DNA of 64,000 nucleotides. It comes from Acidihalobacter prosperus. GTDB taxonomy: Bacteria; Pseudomonadota; Gammaproteobacteria; DSM-5130; Acidihalobacteraceae. A program made the translations under genes and the position numbers. The stretch covers positions 294,637 through 358,636 of the forward strand of contig NZ_JQSG02000006.1 of the NCBI RefSeq assembly GCF_000754095.2, in the 5' to 3' direction. This document shows positions 38,096 through 48,692 of the stretch, piece after piece; the first letter of the stretch is position 1, and each line of letters starts with the position of its first letter. Below the pieces are notes generated by a model that made no database searches, was not told the DNA's origin, and saw only the letters and a list, made by a program, of their open reading frames with translations.

Positions 38096-40654
38096 GTACA
38101 GCTGCTGGGTCAAACCGCGGCTGCCCTGCGGCGTCGCCTCCGAGCCCGATACCGCCGCTGGCGTGTCCGGCTTGGGCAGATGGCCTTCGCGGAATGTCTC
38201 GAAGATCGCATCGGCCTCGCCGGGACTCGCCAGCAGCCCCGTCTTCGGATCGATCTTGACGGTGACGATGCCCTGCGGCTGCGGCATGGTGGCTTCCGGC
38301 TTGCCGGCCAGGGCCGCCCCCATGAAGCCCATCCACATCGGCAAGGCCGCACGCGCACCCGTCTCGGCATGCCCCAGAGGCTGATTGCCGTCGAATCCAA
38401 CCCAGGCCGTCGTCACCAGATCGGAATTGAAACCGCTGAACCACGCATCGACCTGATCATTGGTAGTACCGGTCTTGCCTGCCAGATCGGCACGATGCAG
38501 GCGCAGCGCCGCGCGACCTGTACCCATGCGGATCACGTCCTTCATCATGCTGGTCATTTGATAGGCATTGCCGGCGCTGATCACTCGCATGGCCGGCTTG
38601 ATGGCCGGCACCGATGTCGTGGCGCCGTGAGCGAGCGTGCCCGCCGGCGGCAAAGGTGTCGCGACCGCCGGGCCGGTGGTGTCGGCGGGCAACGGTGCAG
38701 CCGGCGCAGTGGCCGCAGCGGAAGCCGGACAATCGGGCTCACATACCGTGTCCGGCTGAGCCTGGTACAGCACACTGCCATCACCGCCCACGATCCTTTC
38801 AATGTAGAACGGCTTCACGCGATAGCCACCGTTGGCGAACACGGCGTAGCCCGTCGCCATTTCCAATGGCGTCACGCTGGCACTGCCCAACGCCAGTGTG
38901 AGATTGTGCGGCAGACGCGCCGGATCGAAACCGAATCGCGAGGCGTATTTGAGCGCGTAGTCGATACCGATCGACTGCAGTACGCGTATCGATACCAGAT
39001 TGAGCGAATGCACGAGGCCAAGCCTGAGGCGGGTAGGCCCGTTGAAATTACGTTCGTAGTTCTCGGGGCGCCAGACACCCTCCAGGGCCGAGTCCTTGAC
39101 CACCACCGGCGCGTCATTCACCAGCGTTGCGGGCGTATAGCCGTCATGCAGGGCAGCCGAATATACGAAGGGCTTGAAACTCGAACCGGGCTGACGAAGC
39201 GCCTGGGTCACGCGGTTGAACTTGCTGGCGTAGTAGTCGAATCCGCCCACCAGCGCCACGATCGCACCGTTACGCGGATTCAGCGAGACCAGCGCACCTG
39301 CGACCTTGGGCACCTGCGCCAGCGACCAGCGTCCCTGCTCATCGCGCACCCGGATCACGTCGCCCGGCTTGAGCAGGGCATCGACGCGCGTGGGCACCGG
39401 GCCGACCCGGTTGACGCTGATATAGGCGCCGGCCCAGCTCATGTCCTTAAGGTCCAACGTGACCACCTGGCCGCCGTCGAGGTAGACCTGCGCGGTCTTG
39501 TCGCCGGACGCCACCACCAGCGCAGCCGGCAAACCGCCGACCGGCGCGTAGCGGCCCAGCATCGCGTCCCACGCAGGCACGGCCTGACCGCTCGCGGAAG
39601 CACCGGCAGCCGGCATACGCGTCAAATCCGCCCGCCACGCTTTCAAAGCGCCCGCGTCCAGTTTCACCTTCGCTTCCGGGCCACGATAGCCATGGCGCTC
39701 CGTATAGGCGATCAGATCGTTGCGCAGAGCATGCACGGCATCGATCTGATCCCGGGCGAGGATTGTGGTGTATACCTTGAAGCCGTCCGTGTAGGCACGG
39801 TCGCCATACCGGTTGTACATTTCCTGGCGCACCATCTCGGCCAGGTAGGGCGCCGGCGCCTCGATATCGGTGCCATGCAGGCTGGCGGTGATCGGCGCCT
39901 GCATGGCCTGCTGATACTGAGTCCGATCGATGAAACCGAGATCGTGCATCCGCGTCAGCACGTAGCCGCGACGTTCGAGCGCGCGGCTGGGATCCGCGAT
40001 GGGGTTGTACGCCGAGGGCGCCTTGGGCAGGCCGGCAATCATGGCCATCTGGGCAACGCTCAAATCCTTGACGTTCTTGCCGTAATATACGTGTGCCGCC
40101 GCGCCCACGCCGTAGGCGCGATTGCCCAGGTAGATCTTGTTGAGATAGATCTCGAGTATCTGATCCTTGGTCAGCGCCTTTTCGATCTTGAGTGCCAGGA
40201 ACAGCTCACGAATCTTGCGCGAATAGGTCTTTTTATCGGAGAGAAAGAAGTTGCGTGCAAGCTGCATGGTGATGGTGCTGCCACCCTGACGCTTCTGGCC
40301 GGTCTTGATAAGCTCGAAGGTCGCACGCAGGAGTCCGCGTATGCTGACGCCGGGATGTTCGTAGAAGTTTGCATCCTCGGCCGCAAGGAAGGCATGCACC
40401 AGGGTCGGCGGTATCTGATCGAAACGCAGGGGATCGCGGCGCTTCTCGCCATACTCGGCCACAAGCTTGCCATCTGCGCTATATACCTTCAGCGGCACCT
40501 GATACTGGACGTCACGCAGTGCTGCGACGTCGGGCAGATTCGGGGCGAAGTAGAGGTAGGCGAAGGCGGCGGCCAGGGCGCCCACGGTGGCGCCGCCCGC
40601 AATCAATATCAGGAGCCAGCGAACGATCCTGCCGATGAGTCTCATGGCGCTCAT
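38093..40654 (-). CDS. ponA: Penicillin-binding protein 1A (bifunctional transglycosylase/transpeptidase)
   Basis: An 853-residue class A PBP. An N-terminal membrane anchor is followed by the GT51 glycosyltransferase domain (LVHAFLAAEDANFYEHPG, GGSTITMQLARNFFLS, KILEIYLNKIYLG-type region). The transpeptidase motifs are SSFKPFVY (SxxK Ser), an SxN-type region and KTGTTND. An OB-like insert lies between the domains. It polymerises and cross-links peptidoglycan. It is divergent from pilM. The stop TAG at 38095 abuts the MITE; without the element the frame would still stop there (TAA), so the protein is not truncated. Confidence 0.95.
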   Translation of the reverse strand: MSAMRLIGRIVRWLLILIAGGATVGALAAAFAYLYFAPNLPDVAALRDVQYQVPLKVYSADGKLVAEYGEKRRDPLRFDQIPPTLVHAFLAAEDANFYEHPGVSIRGLLRATFELIKTGQKRQGGSTITMQLARNFFLSDKKTYSRKIRELFLALKIEKALTKDQILEIYLNKIYLGNRAYGVGAAAHVYYGKNVKDLSVAQMAMIAGLPKAPSAYNPIADPSRALERRGYVLTRMHDLGFIDRTQYQQAMQAPITASLHGTDIEAPAPYLAEMVRQEMYNRYGDRAYTDGFKVYTTILARDQIDAVHALRNDLIAYTERHGYRGPEAKVKLDAGALKAWRADLTRMPAAGASASGQAVPAWDAMLGRYAPVGGLPAALVVASGDKTAQVYLDGGQVVTLDLKDMSWAGAYISVNRVGPVPTRVDALLKPGDVIRVRDEQGRWSLAQVPKVAGALVSLNPRNGAIVALVGGFDYYASKFNRVTQALRQPGSSFKPFVYSAALHDGYTPATLVNDAPVVVKDSALEGVWRPENYERNFNGPTRLRLGLVHSLNLVSIRVLQSIGIDYALKYASRFGFDPARLPHNLTLALGSASVTPLEMATGYAVFANGGYRVKPFYIERIVGGDGSVLYQAQPDTVCEPDCPASAAATAPAAPLPADTTGPAVATPLPPAGTLAHGATTSVPAIKPAMRVISAGNAYQMTSMMKDVIRMGTGRAALRLHRADLAGKTGTTNDQVDAWFSGFNSDLVTTAWVGFDGNQPLGHAETGARAALPMWMGFMGAALAGKPEATMPQPQGIVTVKIDPKTGLLASPGEADAIFETFREGHLPKPDTPAAVSGSEATPQGSRGLTQQLY

Positions 40655-40735
40655 GTATCCTATCTACGGTGGCCAGAGCGATAGGGCATGCATACTATCA
40701 GACAGCAAAAGCCCCCCGACAAGACACTTTGCATG

Positions 40736-40764
40736 TTTACCAATAACTTTTATAGACTTATACT
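40736..40764 (+). promoter_or_regulatory. Sigma70-type promoter for the pilMNOPQ operon
   Basis: TTTACC (40736-40741) and TATACT (40759-40764) are separated by 17 bases, in the AT-rich 169-base gap between the divergent ponA and pilM genes. The -10 is about 60 bases before the pilM start. Confidence 0.65.
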
Positions 40765-40799
40765 CAATACCTCACGAGAACTATACATAAGAAACATAA

Positions 40800-41876
<1,077 letters not shown>

Positions 41877-41878
41877 CC

Positions 41879-42454
41879 ATGGCCCGTATCAACCTACTTC
41901 CCTGGCGCGCGGAGCTTCGCAAACAAAAGCAAAGCGAGTTTCTCGCACTCGCGCTGTTCATTGCCATCGTCTCCGGCTTCGTGATCTTCCTGGTACACAG
42001 TTATATGACAGGCTTGATCGACTACCAAAATGCGCGCAATCAGTACCTGCGCAACGAGATCACGCTGCTGGACCACAAGATCGCCAAGATCAAGACCCTG
42101 GATGCGACCAAAAAAGCACTACTCAATCGCATGAAGATCGTCGAGCAGTTGCAGGCCAGCCGCCCCGGCGTCGTGCACCTGTTCGACCAGCTGGTCACCA
42201 CAGAGCCGCCAGGCCTTTATCTGACGAGCTTCGTACAGAAGGGCAACACGATCGCCCTGGCGGGACGCGCCGATTCCAACGCGCGCGTCTCGACCTACAT
42301 GCGGCAACTCGACGCTTCGCCCTGGTTCGCCAACGCCAAGCTGGACCTGATCGTCACCAAAAGCACCGAGATCGGCAAGGTCAGTGACTTCAATCTGACC
42401 GTGCAGCAAACCATGCCCAGCACCAAGGGCCATGCCGACAAGAAGGGGCCGTGA
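41879..42454 (+). CDS. pilN: Type IV pilus alignment protein PilN
   Basis: A 191-residue bitopic membrane protein. The N-terminus MARINLLPWRAELRKQKQ is the INLLPWR motif that PilM binds. One membrane helix (FLALALFIAIVSGFVIFLVH) follows, then a coiled region and a periplasmic ferredoxin-like domain. The ATG at 41879 lies two bases after the pilM stop; the longer open frame inside pilM is rejected. Confidence 0.95.
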   Translation: MARINLLPWRAELRKQKQSEFLALALFIAIVSGFVIFLVHSYMTGLIDYQNARNQYLRNEITLLDHKIAKIKTLDATKKALLNRMKIVEQLQASRPGVVHLFDQLVTTEPPGLYLTSFVQKGNTIALAGRADSNARVSTYMRQLDASPWFANAKLDLIVTKSTEIGKVSDFNLTVQQTMPSTKGHADKKGP

Positions 42455-42455
42455 C

Positions 42456-43073
42456 ATGAATCTCAGCAGCCTGCGCGAAATCGATCTCAATGAACTGCGC
42501 CAGATCGATCTCAACAACATCGGTACAGCGCCACGCTGGGTGCGCAACACCCTGCTCCTGGTCCTTTTCGTGGCGATCCTGGCCGCCGGCTACCACTTCG
42601 ACACCAGCGACCAGCGCGTAACGCTCGAGCGCGCAAAGGCACAGGAGACAGCGCTGCGAAACGAGTTGGTCTTCAAGGCCCGGCGCGCCGCAAATCTCAA
42701 GACTTACGAGCAACAGCTGGCCGAAATGAAGCGCTCGTTCGGCAAAATGCTGCAGCAGCTGCCCAACAAGACCGAGATACCGGGTCTACTCGTCGACATT
42801 TCCCAAACTGCGTTGTCTAGCGGATTGGAAATAGACCTGTTTCGGCCCGAGCCCGAGCAAAAGAAGGGCTTCTACGCAATCAAGCCCATTCAGATTCAGG
42901 CCAAGGGCACCTATCCCGAATTCGCGCACTTCGTCAGCCAGATAGCCGCGCTGCCGCGTATCGTGACTCTGGGCGACATCAGCATGCAGCCGATCAAGAA
43001 AGGCTCCCCCATCCTCTCCATGAGCGTCGTGGCCAGAACCTACCGTTATCTGCCCGACCACGGGGATCAGTGA
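42456..43073 (+). CDS. pilO: Type IV pilus alignment protein PilO
   Basis: A 205-residue partner of PilN. The cytoplasmic start contains a short internal repeat (SLREIDLNELRQIDLNNIGT), then one membrane helix (TLLLVLFVAILAAGYHF), a coiled coil and a periplasmic domain (FRPEPEQKKGFYAIKPIQIQ). The ATG at 42456 lies right after the pilN stop. Confidence 0.94.
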   Translation: MNLSSLREIDLNELRQIDLNNIGTAPRWVRNTLLLVLFVAILAAGYHFDTSDQRVTLERAKAQETALRNELVFKARRAANLKTYEQQLAEMKRSFGKMLQQLPNKTEIPGLLVDISQTALSSGLEIDLFRPEPEQKKGFYAIKPIQIQAKGTYPEFAHFVSQIAALPRIVTLGDISMQPIKKGSPILSMSVVARTYRYLPDHGDQ

Positions 43074-43074
43074 C

Positions 43075-43650
43075 ATGACCCAACTCGCCGATACCAGACA
43101 CGATGCCAAGAATGGCCGACCTGCCCACCTGATGCGGGCAGCGAAGCTGGTCGCGACCGCCGCCCTGGCCGCAGGCCTGGCCGGTTGCGGGCATAGCATG
43201 TCCGACCTGCAGCACTGGGTGGCCGAACAGGTGGCGAAGCCCGGAGGCCGCGTACCGCCAATTCCGGAGGTGCCGCCTTACAAGAGCTATACCTATCCCG
43301 GCCACACCAAGAGTCCGTTTGACAGCAAGATCCTGCTGGAGCTTTACAACGCGGCTCACCGCAGCAATGTGAAAATCAACCCGCACCGCCCGCGGCAATA
43401 CCTGGAGCAGTTCCCGCTGGACAGCCTGAAAATGGTCGGCACACTGGTCGACCACGGCACCACCTGGGCGCTCATCCAGACCCCCGACGGCACGATCGAG
43501 AGAACCAAGGTGGGTAATTACATGGGCCAGCACGACGGCAAGATCACTGCCATCACCAGCGACAGCGTCAAACTGCGGGAAATCGTTCCGGACGGCTTCG
43601 GCGGCCTCAAGGAACAACCCGTTTCGATCGCGATGGGCCAGACCAAATGA
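43075..43650 (+). CDS. pilP: Type IV pilus lipoprotein PilP
   Basis: A 191-residue inner-membrane lipoprotein linking the PilNO complex to PilQ. A type II signal peptide ends at the lipobox LAGC near residue 38, preceded by an unusually long charged N-region. The mature part has the PilP pattern FDSKILLELYNAAHRSN, LEQFPLDSLKMVGTL and GNYMGQHDGKITAI. It overlaps the upstream alternative pilQ start by four bases. Confidence 0.93.
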   Translation: MTQLADTRHDAKNGRPAHLMRAAKLVATAALAAGLAGCGHSMSDLQHWVAEQVAKPGGRVPPIPEVPPYKSYTYPGHTKSPFDSKILLELYNAAHRSNVKINPHRPRQYLEQFPLDSLKMVGTLVDHGTTWALIQTPDGTIERTKVGNYMGQHDGKITAITSDSVKLREIVPDGFGGLKEQPVSIAMGQTK

Positions 43651-43661
43651 GGACAACAATC

Positions 43662-45851
43662 ATGTTTCACGCGACGGCTAAGGGGGCCCTCCCCGCCACT
43701 TCGACGCCCCGGTCCAACCGGAGAGCAAGGGGACTGCTCGTCTTCATGGCCGGCCTCATGGCGATTTGCGCATGGCCCGTCATGGCCGCGGCCAACACCC
43801 TGAAATCCATCGAAAGCCACCAGTTGCCGAACAATCAGCTCCAGGTCGTGCTGGATTTCGCCTCGGCTCCAGCCAAGCCGCTTGGTTTCAGTATCGAGAA
43901 CCCCGCCAAGATCGCCCTGGACTTCACCCACACGCGCATGGGGCTGAGTCAGCGGATGTACACCGTCAATACCGGGACCGTCCGCAGCATCGCTGCCGCC
44001 GAAGCCGGCGATCGCACGCGGCTGGTGTTCAACCTGACCCGCCCGGCGCCATACACGACCCGCGTCGAGGGCCACCGCGTCATCGTCACGATCGGACATG
44101 GCGGACAGGAAGGCACGATGGAGACGGCGGCGACGGTGCAGACCACCCGTTTCGGCAGCCAGGAAGATACGTCAAGCGCCAGCCGGTCCAAAATCACCGA
44201 CATCGAATTCCACCGCGGCAAGGACGGAGGCGGGCTGATCACGCTCACGCTGAGCAACCCCAACCAGGTCATCGACCTCACCCAGCAGGCCGGCAAGGTC
44301 GTGGTCGAAGCCCATGACGCCAGCCTCTCCCGGGCGCTGCAGCGCCGCATGGTGGTCACCGACTTCGGGACGCCCGTCGAGCGCATCGATAGTCTGCAGG
44401 ACGGCCGCAACGTCAAGCTGGTGATCGCCGCGAGCGGCGATTACGAGCAGCTCGCCTACCAGGCGGACAACAAGTTCACCGTGGATATCAAGCCCGTGGC
44501 CACGAAGGCCAATGGCGGCGCCGGCTCGCAACCCGTCTACAAGGGCCAGCGCATCTCGCTCAATTTCCAGAACATCCCGGTCCGTTCAGTGCTGCAGCTG
44601 CTGGCCGATTTCACCGGCCTCAACATCGTCGTCAGCGACGCTGTGACGGGCAGCGTCACGCTGCGCCTCAAGAATGTTCCCTGGGATCAGGCGCTGGCCA
44701 TCATCCTGCAAGCCAAGGGGCTCGCCGAAAAGCGCAGCGGCAATGTGATCATGATCGCCCCCGCCAGCGTGATCGAGGCCCAGGACCAGCAGCAGATACG
44801 CGCACAACGGGCCCAGGAGCAGTTGGCGCCACTGCACACCGAAATCTTCCAGGTACGCTATGCCAAGGCCGCCACGCTGGCCGCGCTGCTGCAATCCATC
44901 CGCAGCACGCAAAGCAGCAGCAATACGGGCAACAACACCCAGACCAATACCGGCGTGTCCGGGCTTTCCTCGCGCGGCTCGGTGGTCGCCGATCCGCGCA
45001 CCAACTCGCTGATCATACGCGACACTGACCAGGGGCTGGCCAACGTCGCCAAACTGATCCAACGCCTTGACGTACCAGTCAAGCAGGTGCTTATCGGTTC
45101 CCGCCTGGTGGTCGCCAAACAGGGCTTCAGCCGCGATCTCGGCGTGACCTTCGGTTCGGTCAACAATCCCCAAACCGCGACGACGCCGGGCGGTGGCGTC
45201 ACCATCGGATCGCAACGTTACGGCATCGGCGGCTATCCTGCCGGCAACAATCAGTACAACCAGTTCAACGTCAACCTGCCCGCCGCCAGTCCGACCAGCA
45301 CCTTCGGCCTGACCCTGGTCAAACTCGGGCAGACCTTCAATCTGAGCCTGCAGCTGTCGGCGGCCGAAGCGGAAAATCAGATCCGCCAGATATCCAATCC
45401 GCGCGTGATCACCGCCAACGACACCCAGGCGATGATTCAGCAGGGCGTGCAAATCCCCTACCAGCAGGCCTCCTCCAGCGGCGCCACCAACGTGTCCTTC
45501 AAGACCGCAGCCCTCAAGCTGCTGGTCACGCCGCACATCACGCCGAACAACCGCGTACTGATGGAGCTCGACGTCAGCAATGACAGCGTCGGCGGACTCT
45601 ACAGCGGCGTACCCAGCATCAACACCCAGGAGGTCAAGACACAGGTGATGGTCGACAACGGCCAGACGGTCGTGCTCGGCGGCATCTACCAGCACGACAC
45701 CAGCAAAACCGTCAACAAGGTGCCTTTCTTCGGCGATCTGCCCGTGCTCGGCACCCTGTTCCGCGAGAACAGCACCTCGAACACCAAAACCGAACTGCTG
45801 ATCTTCATCACGCCCAAGATCATCGACAACAATCTCAGCCTGTCGCAGTGA
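43662..45851 (+). CDS. pilQ: Type IV pilus outer-membrane secretin PilQ
   Basis: A 729-residue secretin through which the pilus exits. A signal peptide (GLLVFMAGLMAICAWPVMAA) precedes two AMIN domains that bind peptidoglycan, then STN/N0 and N1 domains (ISLNFQNIPVRSVLQLLADF) and the C-terminal secretin barrel (GGIYQHDTSKTVNKVPFFGD). ATG 43662 is chosen because GAGGA lies eight bases ahead; ATG 43647, overlapping pilP, is an alternative adding five residues. Confidence 0.95.
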   Translation: MFHATAKGALPATSTPRSNRRARGLLVFMAGLMAICAWPVMAAANTLKSIESHQLPNNQLQVVLDFASAPAKPLGFSIENPAKIALDFTHTRMGLSQRMYTVNTGTVRSIAAAEAGDRTRLVFNLTRPAPYTTRVEGHRVIVTIGHGGQEGTMETAATVQTTRFGSQEDTSSASRSKITDIEFHRGKDGGGLITLTLSNPNQVIDLTQQAGKVVVEAHDASLSRALQRRMVVTDFGTPVERIDSLQDGRNVKLVIAASGDYEQLAYQADNKFTVDIKPVATKANGGAGSQPVYKGQRISLNFQNIPVRSVLQLLADFTGLNIVVSDAVTGSVTLRLKNVPWDQALAIILQAKGLAEKRSGNVIMIAPASVIEAQDQQQIRAQRAQEQLAPLHTEIFQVRYAKAATLAALLQSIRSTQSSSNTGNNTQTNTGVSGLSSRGSVVADPRTNSLIIRDTDQGLANVAKLIQRLDVPVKQVLIGSRLVVAKQGFSRDLGVTFGSVNNPQTATTPGGGVTIGSQRYGIGGYPAGNNQYNQFNVNLPAASPTSTFGLTLVKLGQTFNLSLQLSAAEAENQIRQISNPRVITANDTQAMIQQGVQIPYQQASSSGATNVSFKTAALKLLVTPHITPNNRVLMELDVSNDSVGGLYSGVPSINTQEVKTQVMVDNGQTVVLGGIYQHDTSKTVNKVPFFGDLPVLGTLFRENSTSNTKTELLIFITPKIIDNNLSLSQ

Positions 45852-45860
45852 TCGTCGGAC

Positions 45861-45884
45861 GCCCGGCGGGCAGTCCCGCCGGGC
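45861..45884 (+). terminator. Perfect hairpin between pilQ and aroK
   Basis: GCCCGGCGGG and CCCGCCGGGC form a ten-base perfect stem with a CAGT loop, nine bases after the pilQ stop. There is no U tract, so it may only reduce read-through or protect the transcript end. No separate aroK promoter is evident. Confidence 0.5.
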
Positions 45885-45900
45885 ATACGCCCCGCAGCCC

Positions 45901-46422
45901 ATGAATGCAATGCGTAACATTTTTCTGGTCGGCCCGATGGGTGCGGGCAAGACGACCATCGGACGCAAACTCGCACCGGCGCTCGGGCTGTCTTTCTACG
46001 ACAGCGACGAAGCCATCATCACGCGAACCGGCGTCGACATCGCCACCATTTTCGACATCGAGGGCGAATCCGGTTTCCGCGAGCGCGAAAGTCGCATCAT
46101 CGACGAACTCACCCAGCATGACGGCATTGTCCTCGCCACCGGCGGCGGCGCGGTGCTGCGCGCCGACAATCGCGAACACCTCAAGGCACGGGGGCGGGTG
46201 GTTTATCTCACCGTGCCGATCGAGCTGCAGCTCAAGCGCACCCGGCGCGACAGCCAGCGCCCGCTGCTACAAACCGCGAACCCGCGCGAGCGACTGGAGT
46301 CCCTACAGCGCGAACGCGAACCGCTCTACCGTTCCATTGCCGACATCGTGGTCGACACCGCCGCCAACGACAGCCGCCGCCTGGCCCGTGAATTGATCCA
46401 GCGTCTGTCCAGTCCGGACTGA
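45901..46422 (+). CDS. aroK: Shikimate kinase AroK
   Basis: A 173-residue kinase forming shikimate 3-phosphate. Walker A is GPMGAGKTTIG; the shikimate-binding region is FYDSDEAI with Asp and the GFRERES arginine; GGGAVL and the lid region RRDSQRPLL are present. Starts at 45901 (MNAMRN) and 45910 are both possible. It sits in the conserved pilQ-aroK-aroB order. Confidence 0.95.
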   Translation: MNAMRNIFLVGPMGAGKTTIGRKLAPALGLSFYDSDEAIITRTGVDIATIFDIEGESGFRERESRIIDELTQHDGIVLATGGGAVLRADNREHLKARGRVVYLTVPIELQLKRTRRDSQRPLLQTANPRERLESLQREREPLYRSIADIVVDTAANDSRRLARELIQRLSSPD

Positions 46423-46461
46423 ATCTATCCACCCGAACAGACGATGTTTTAGTATGTGCGC

Positions 46462-47544
46462 ATGATTTCACTGAACGTCGACCTGGGCGAACGCACATAC
46501 CCGATCCTGATCGGGCCGAACCTGCTGGACGATCCCGAGCCGCTGCGCCGGGCGATCGGCGGTGTCAGCGCGGTCGTCGTCAGCAACGAGACCGTTGCAC
46601 CGCTGTATCTCGAGCGCGTGCAAGCTCATCTCGCAGGCTTGCGTCACGAGGCCGTCGTGCTGCCGGATGGCGAAGCCTACAAGACCCTCGACATCCTGGA
46701 CCCTATCTACAGCGCGCTGCTCAAAGGCCGCCATGACCGTCACACCACCCTGATTGCATTGGGCGGCGGCGTTATCGGCGACATTACCGGATTCGCGGCG
46801 GCCACCTATCAGCGCGGCGTCAATTTCGTGCAGATTCCAACCACGCTGCTGGCGCAGGTCGATTCGTCCGTCGGCGGCAAGACCGGCGTCAACCACCCGT
46901 TCGGCAAAAACATGATCGGCGCCTTCCATCAGCCTCGCGCCGTCATCATCGACACCCGCACGCTCGACACCCTGCCCGACCGCGAACTAAGTGCCGGCAT
47001 CGCTGAAGTCATCAAATACGGCCTGATCAACGACGCCCCTTTCTTCGAATGGCTCGAACGCCATATGGACGATCTGCTCGCGAGGGAACCCGCGGCGCTC
47101 TCCCATGCGATCGAACGTTCCTGCCTGAACAAGGCGCGTATCGTGGCCGCCGACGAACGCGAGGCCGGCGCACGAGCCCTGCTCAATCTTGGCCACACCT
47201 TCGGCCATGCCATCGAGACCGGTATGGGCTACGGACAGTGGCTGCACGGCGAGGCCGTCGCCTGCGGGATGCTCATGGCCGCGACGATGTCGGCCGAACT
47301 GGGCTGGCTGCCGCATACCGAGGTGGCACGCCTGCGCACGCTGCTGCTGCGTACCCACCTACCGGTCACACCGCCCGCGGAGCTCGCGCCCGAGCGTTTC
47401 CGCGCGCTGATGGCGGTCGACAAGAAGGTCATCGACGGCGCCTTGCGCCTGGTGCTGCTGCGCGCCATCGGGCAGGCGCTGGTCACGGCGGATTTCGACC
47501 CCGCCGCGCTTGAACGCACATTGGCAACCCCAGCCGCCGCATGA
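46462..47544 (+). CDS. aroB: 3-dehydroquinate synthase AroB
   Basis: A 360-residue NAD- and metal-dependent enzyme of the shikimate pathway. Motifs: [40 protein letters not shown] and the metal ligands in [12 protein letters not shown] and [14 protein letters not shown] 46462 is used; GTG 46456 is an alternative. Its end overlaps dgt by four bases (ATGA). Confidence 0.96.
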   Translation: MISLNVDLGERTYPILIGPNLLDDPEPLRRAIGGVSAVVVSNETVAPLYLERVQAHLAGLRHEAVVLPDGEAYKTLDILDPIYSALLKGRHDRHTTLIALGGGVIGDITGFAAATYQRGVNFVQIPTTLLAQVDSSVGGKTGVNHPFGKNMIGAFHQPRAVIIDTRTLDTLPDRELSAGIAEVIKYGLINDAPFFEWLERHMDDLLAREPAALSHAIERSCLNKARIVAADEREAGARALLNLGHTFGHAIETGMGYGQWLHGEAVACGMLMAATMSAELGWLPHTEVARLRTLLLRTHLPVTPPAELAPERFRALMAVDKKVIDGALRLVLLRAIGQALVTADFDPAALERTLATPAAA

Positions 47545-48692
47545 GCATGGCGGCCCAGTCGCTCGCCCCATACGCCGCCCACGAATCCGCGTCCCGCGGC
47601 CGTCGCCACCCGGAACCTGGCCCCGGCATGCGTGGCCAGTTCCAGCGCGACCGCGACCGCATCGTCCACTGCGCCGCCTTTCGTCGGCTTGAATACAAGA
47701 CCCAGGTCTTCATCAACCATGAAGGCGACCTTTATCGCACCCGTCTGACGCACTCTTTGGAAGTCGCCCAGATCGCGCGGACCGCCGCGCGTGCGCTCGC
47801 GCTCAACGAAGATCTCACCGAAGCCATCGCGCTCGCCCACGACCTCGGCCATACGCCCTTCGGGCACGCCGGGCAGGACGCCCTGAATCAGCTGATGCAA
47901 CCCTTTGGCGGCTTCGAACACAATCTGCAGTCGCTACGCGTGGTCGACGCACTGGAAGAGAAATACGCCGAGTTCGACGGCCTCAACCTCTGCTTCGAAA
48001 CCCGCGAGGGCATACTCAAGCACTGCCGCAAGGATGTTGCCGCCGGGCTCGGCGCCCTGGGCGAGCGCTTCATAAGCGGCGGGCAGCCCAGTCTCGAGGC
48101 GCAGCTGACCAATCTCGCCGACGAAATCGCCTACAACAACCACGACATCGACGACGGCCTGCGCGCTGGCCTGATTTTCATCGAGCAACTGCGGCCGCTG
48201 CCCCTGTTCGGCGAAGCCTACGAAACCGTGACCGGTCGCTACCCGGGCCTCGGTGAACGCCGCGTGGTGCACGAGGTCATACGTCGCATGATCGGCCGAC
48301 TGGTCAACGATCTTGTCGAAACCTCGCGCGCGCGCATTGCCGCCGCGGCCCCTCTGGATTGCGACGCGGTACGCGCACAGCGGGAACCGCTGATTGCGTT
48401 CAGCCCCGCCATCCGGGTCGCCAACCTGGCGCTCAAGCGCTTTCTGCACGCTCATCTTTACCGTCACGAGCGGGTCCGCAAACTCACCGACGAGGCCAAG
48501 CGCATCGTCGCCGAGCTGTTCGTCGCCTACCGCACGGCACCCGAGCAGCTCCCCGCCGACACACGCGACAAGCTGCAACGCGCCGTACACGAAACGGCCC
48601 GCGCGCGCGTCGTCGCCGATTACATCGCCGGCATGACCGACCGCTATGCCTACGCCGAACACGCACGCATCCATGCCGCTGCCGATGTCTGA
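47541..48692 (+). CDS. dgt: dNTP triphosphohydrolase (Dgt-like, HD superfamily)
   Basis: A 383-residue HD-domain enzyme that hydrolyses dNTPs to nucleoside and tripolyphosphate. Metal ligands: His in [16 protein letters not shown] and the HD pair in [18 protein letters not shown]; the C-terminal part has [19 protein letters not shown]. The length matches the short dGTPase-like family. It is translationally coupled to aroB and overlaps the DamX-like gene by eight bases. Confidence 0.92.
   Translation: MSMAAQSLAPYAAHESASRGRRHPEPGPGMRGQFQRDRDRIVHCAAFRRLEYKTQVFINHEGDLYRTRLTHSLEVAQIARTAARALALNEDLTEAIALAHDLGHTPFGHAGQDALNQLMQPFGGFEHNLQSLRVVDALEEKYAEFDGLNLCFETREGILKHCRKDVAAGLGALGERFISGGQPSLEAQLTNLADEIAYNNHDIDDGLRAGLIFIEQLRPLPLFGEAYETVTGRYPGLGERRVVHEVIRRMIGRLVNDLVETSRARIAAAAPLDCDAVRAQREPLIAFSPAIRVANLALKRFLHAHLYRHERVRKLTDEAKRIVAELFVAYRTAPEQLPADTRDKLQRAVHETARARVVADYIAGMTDRYAYAEHARIHAAADV

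Noticed and set aside
38042-40684. An 880-codon open frame antisense to ponA
   Set aside because: It lacks any recognisable domain and runs through the MITE end; a shadow frame.
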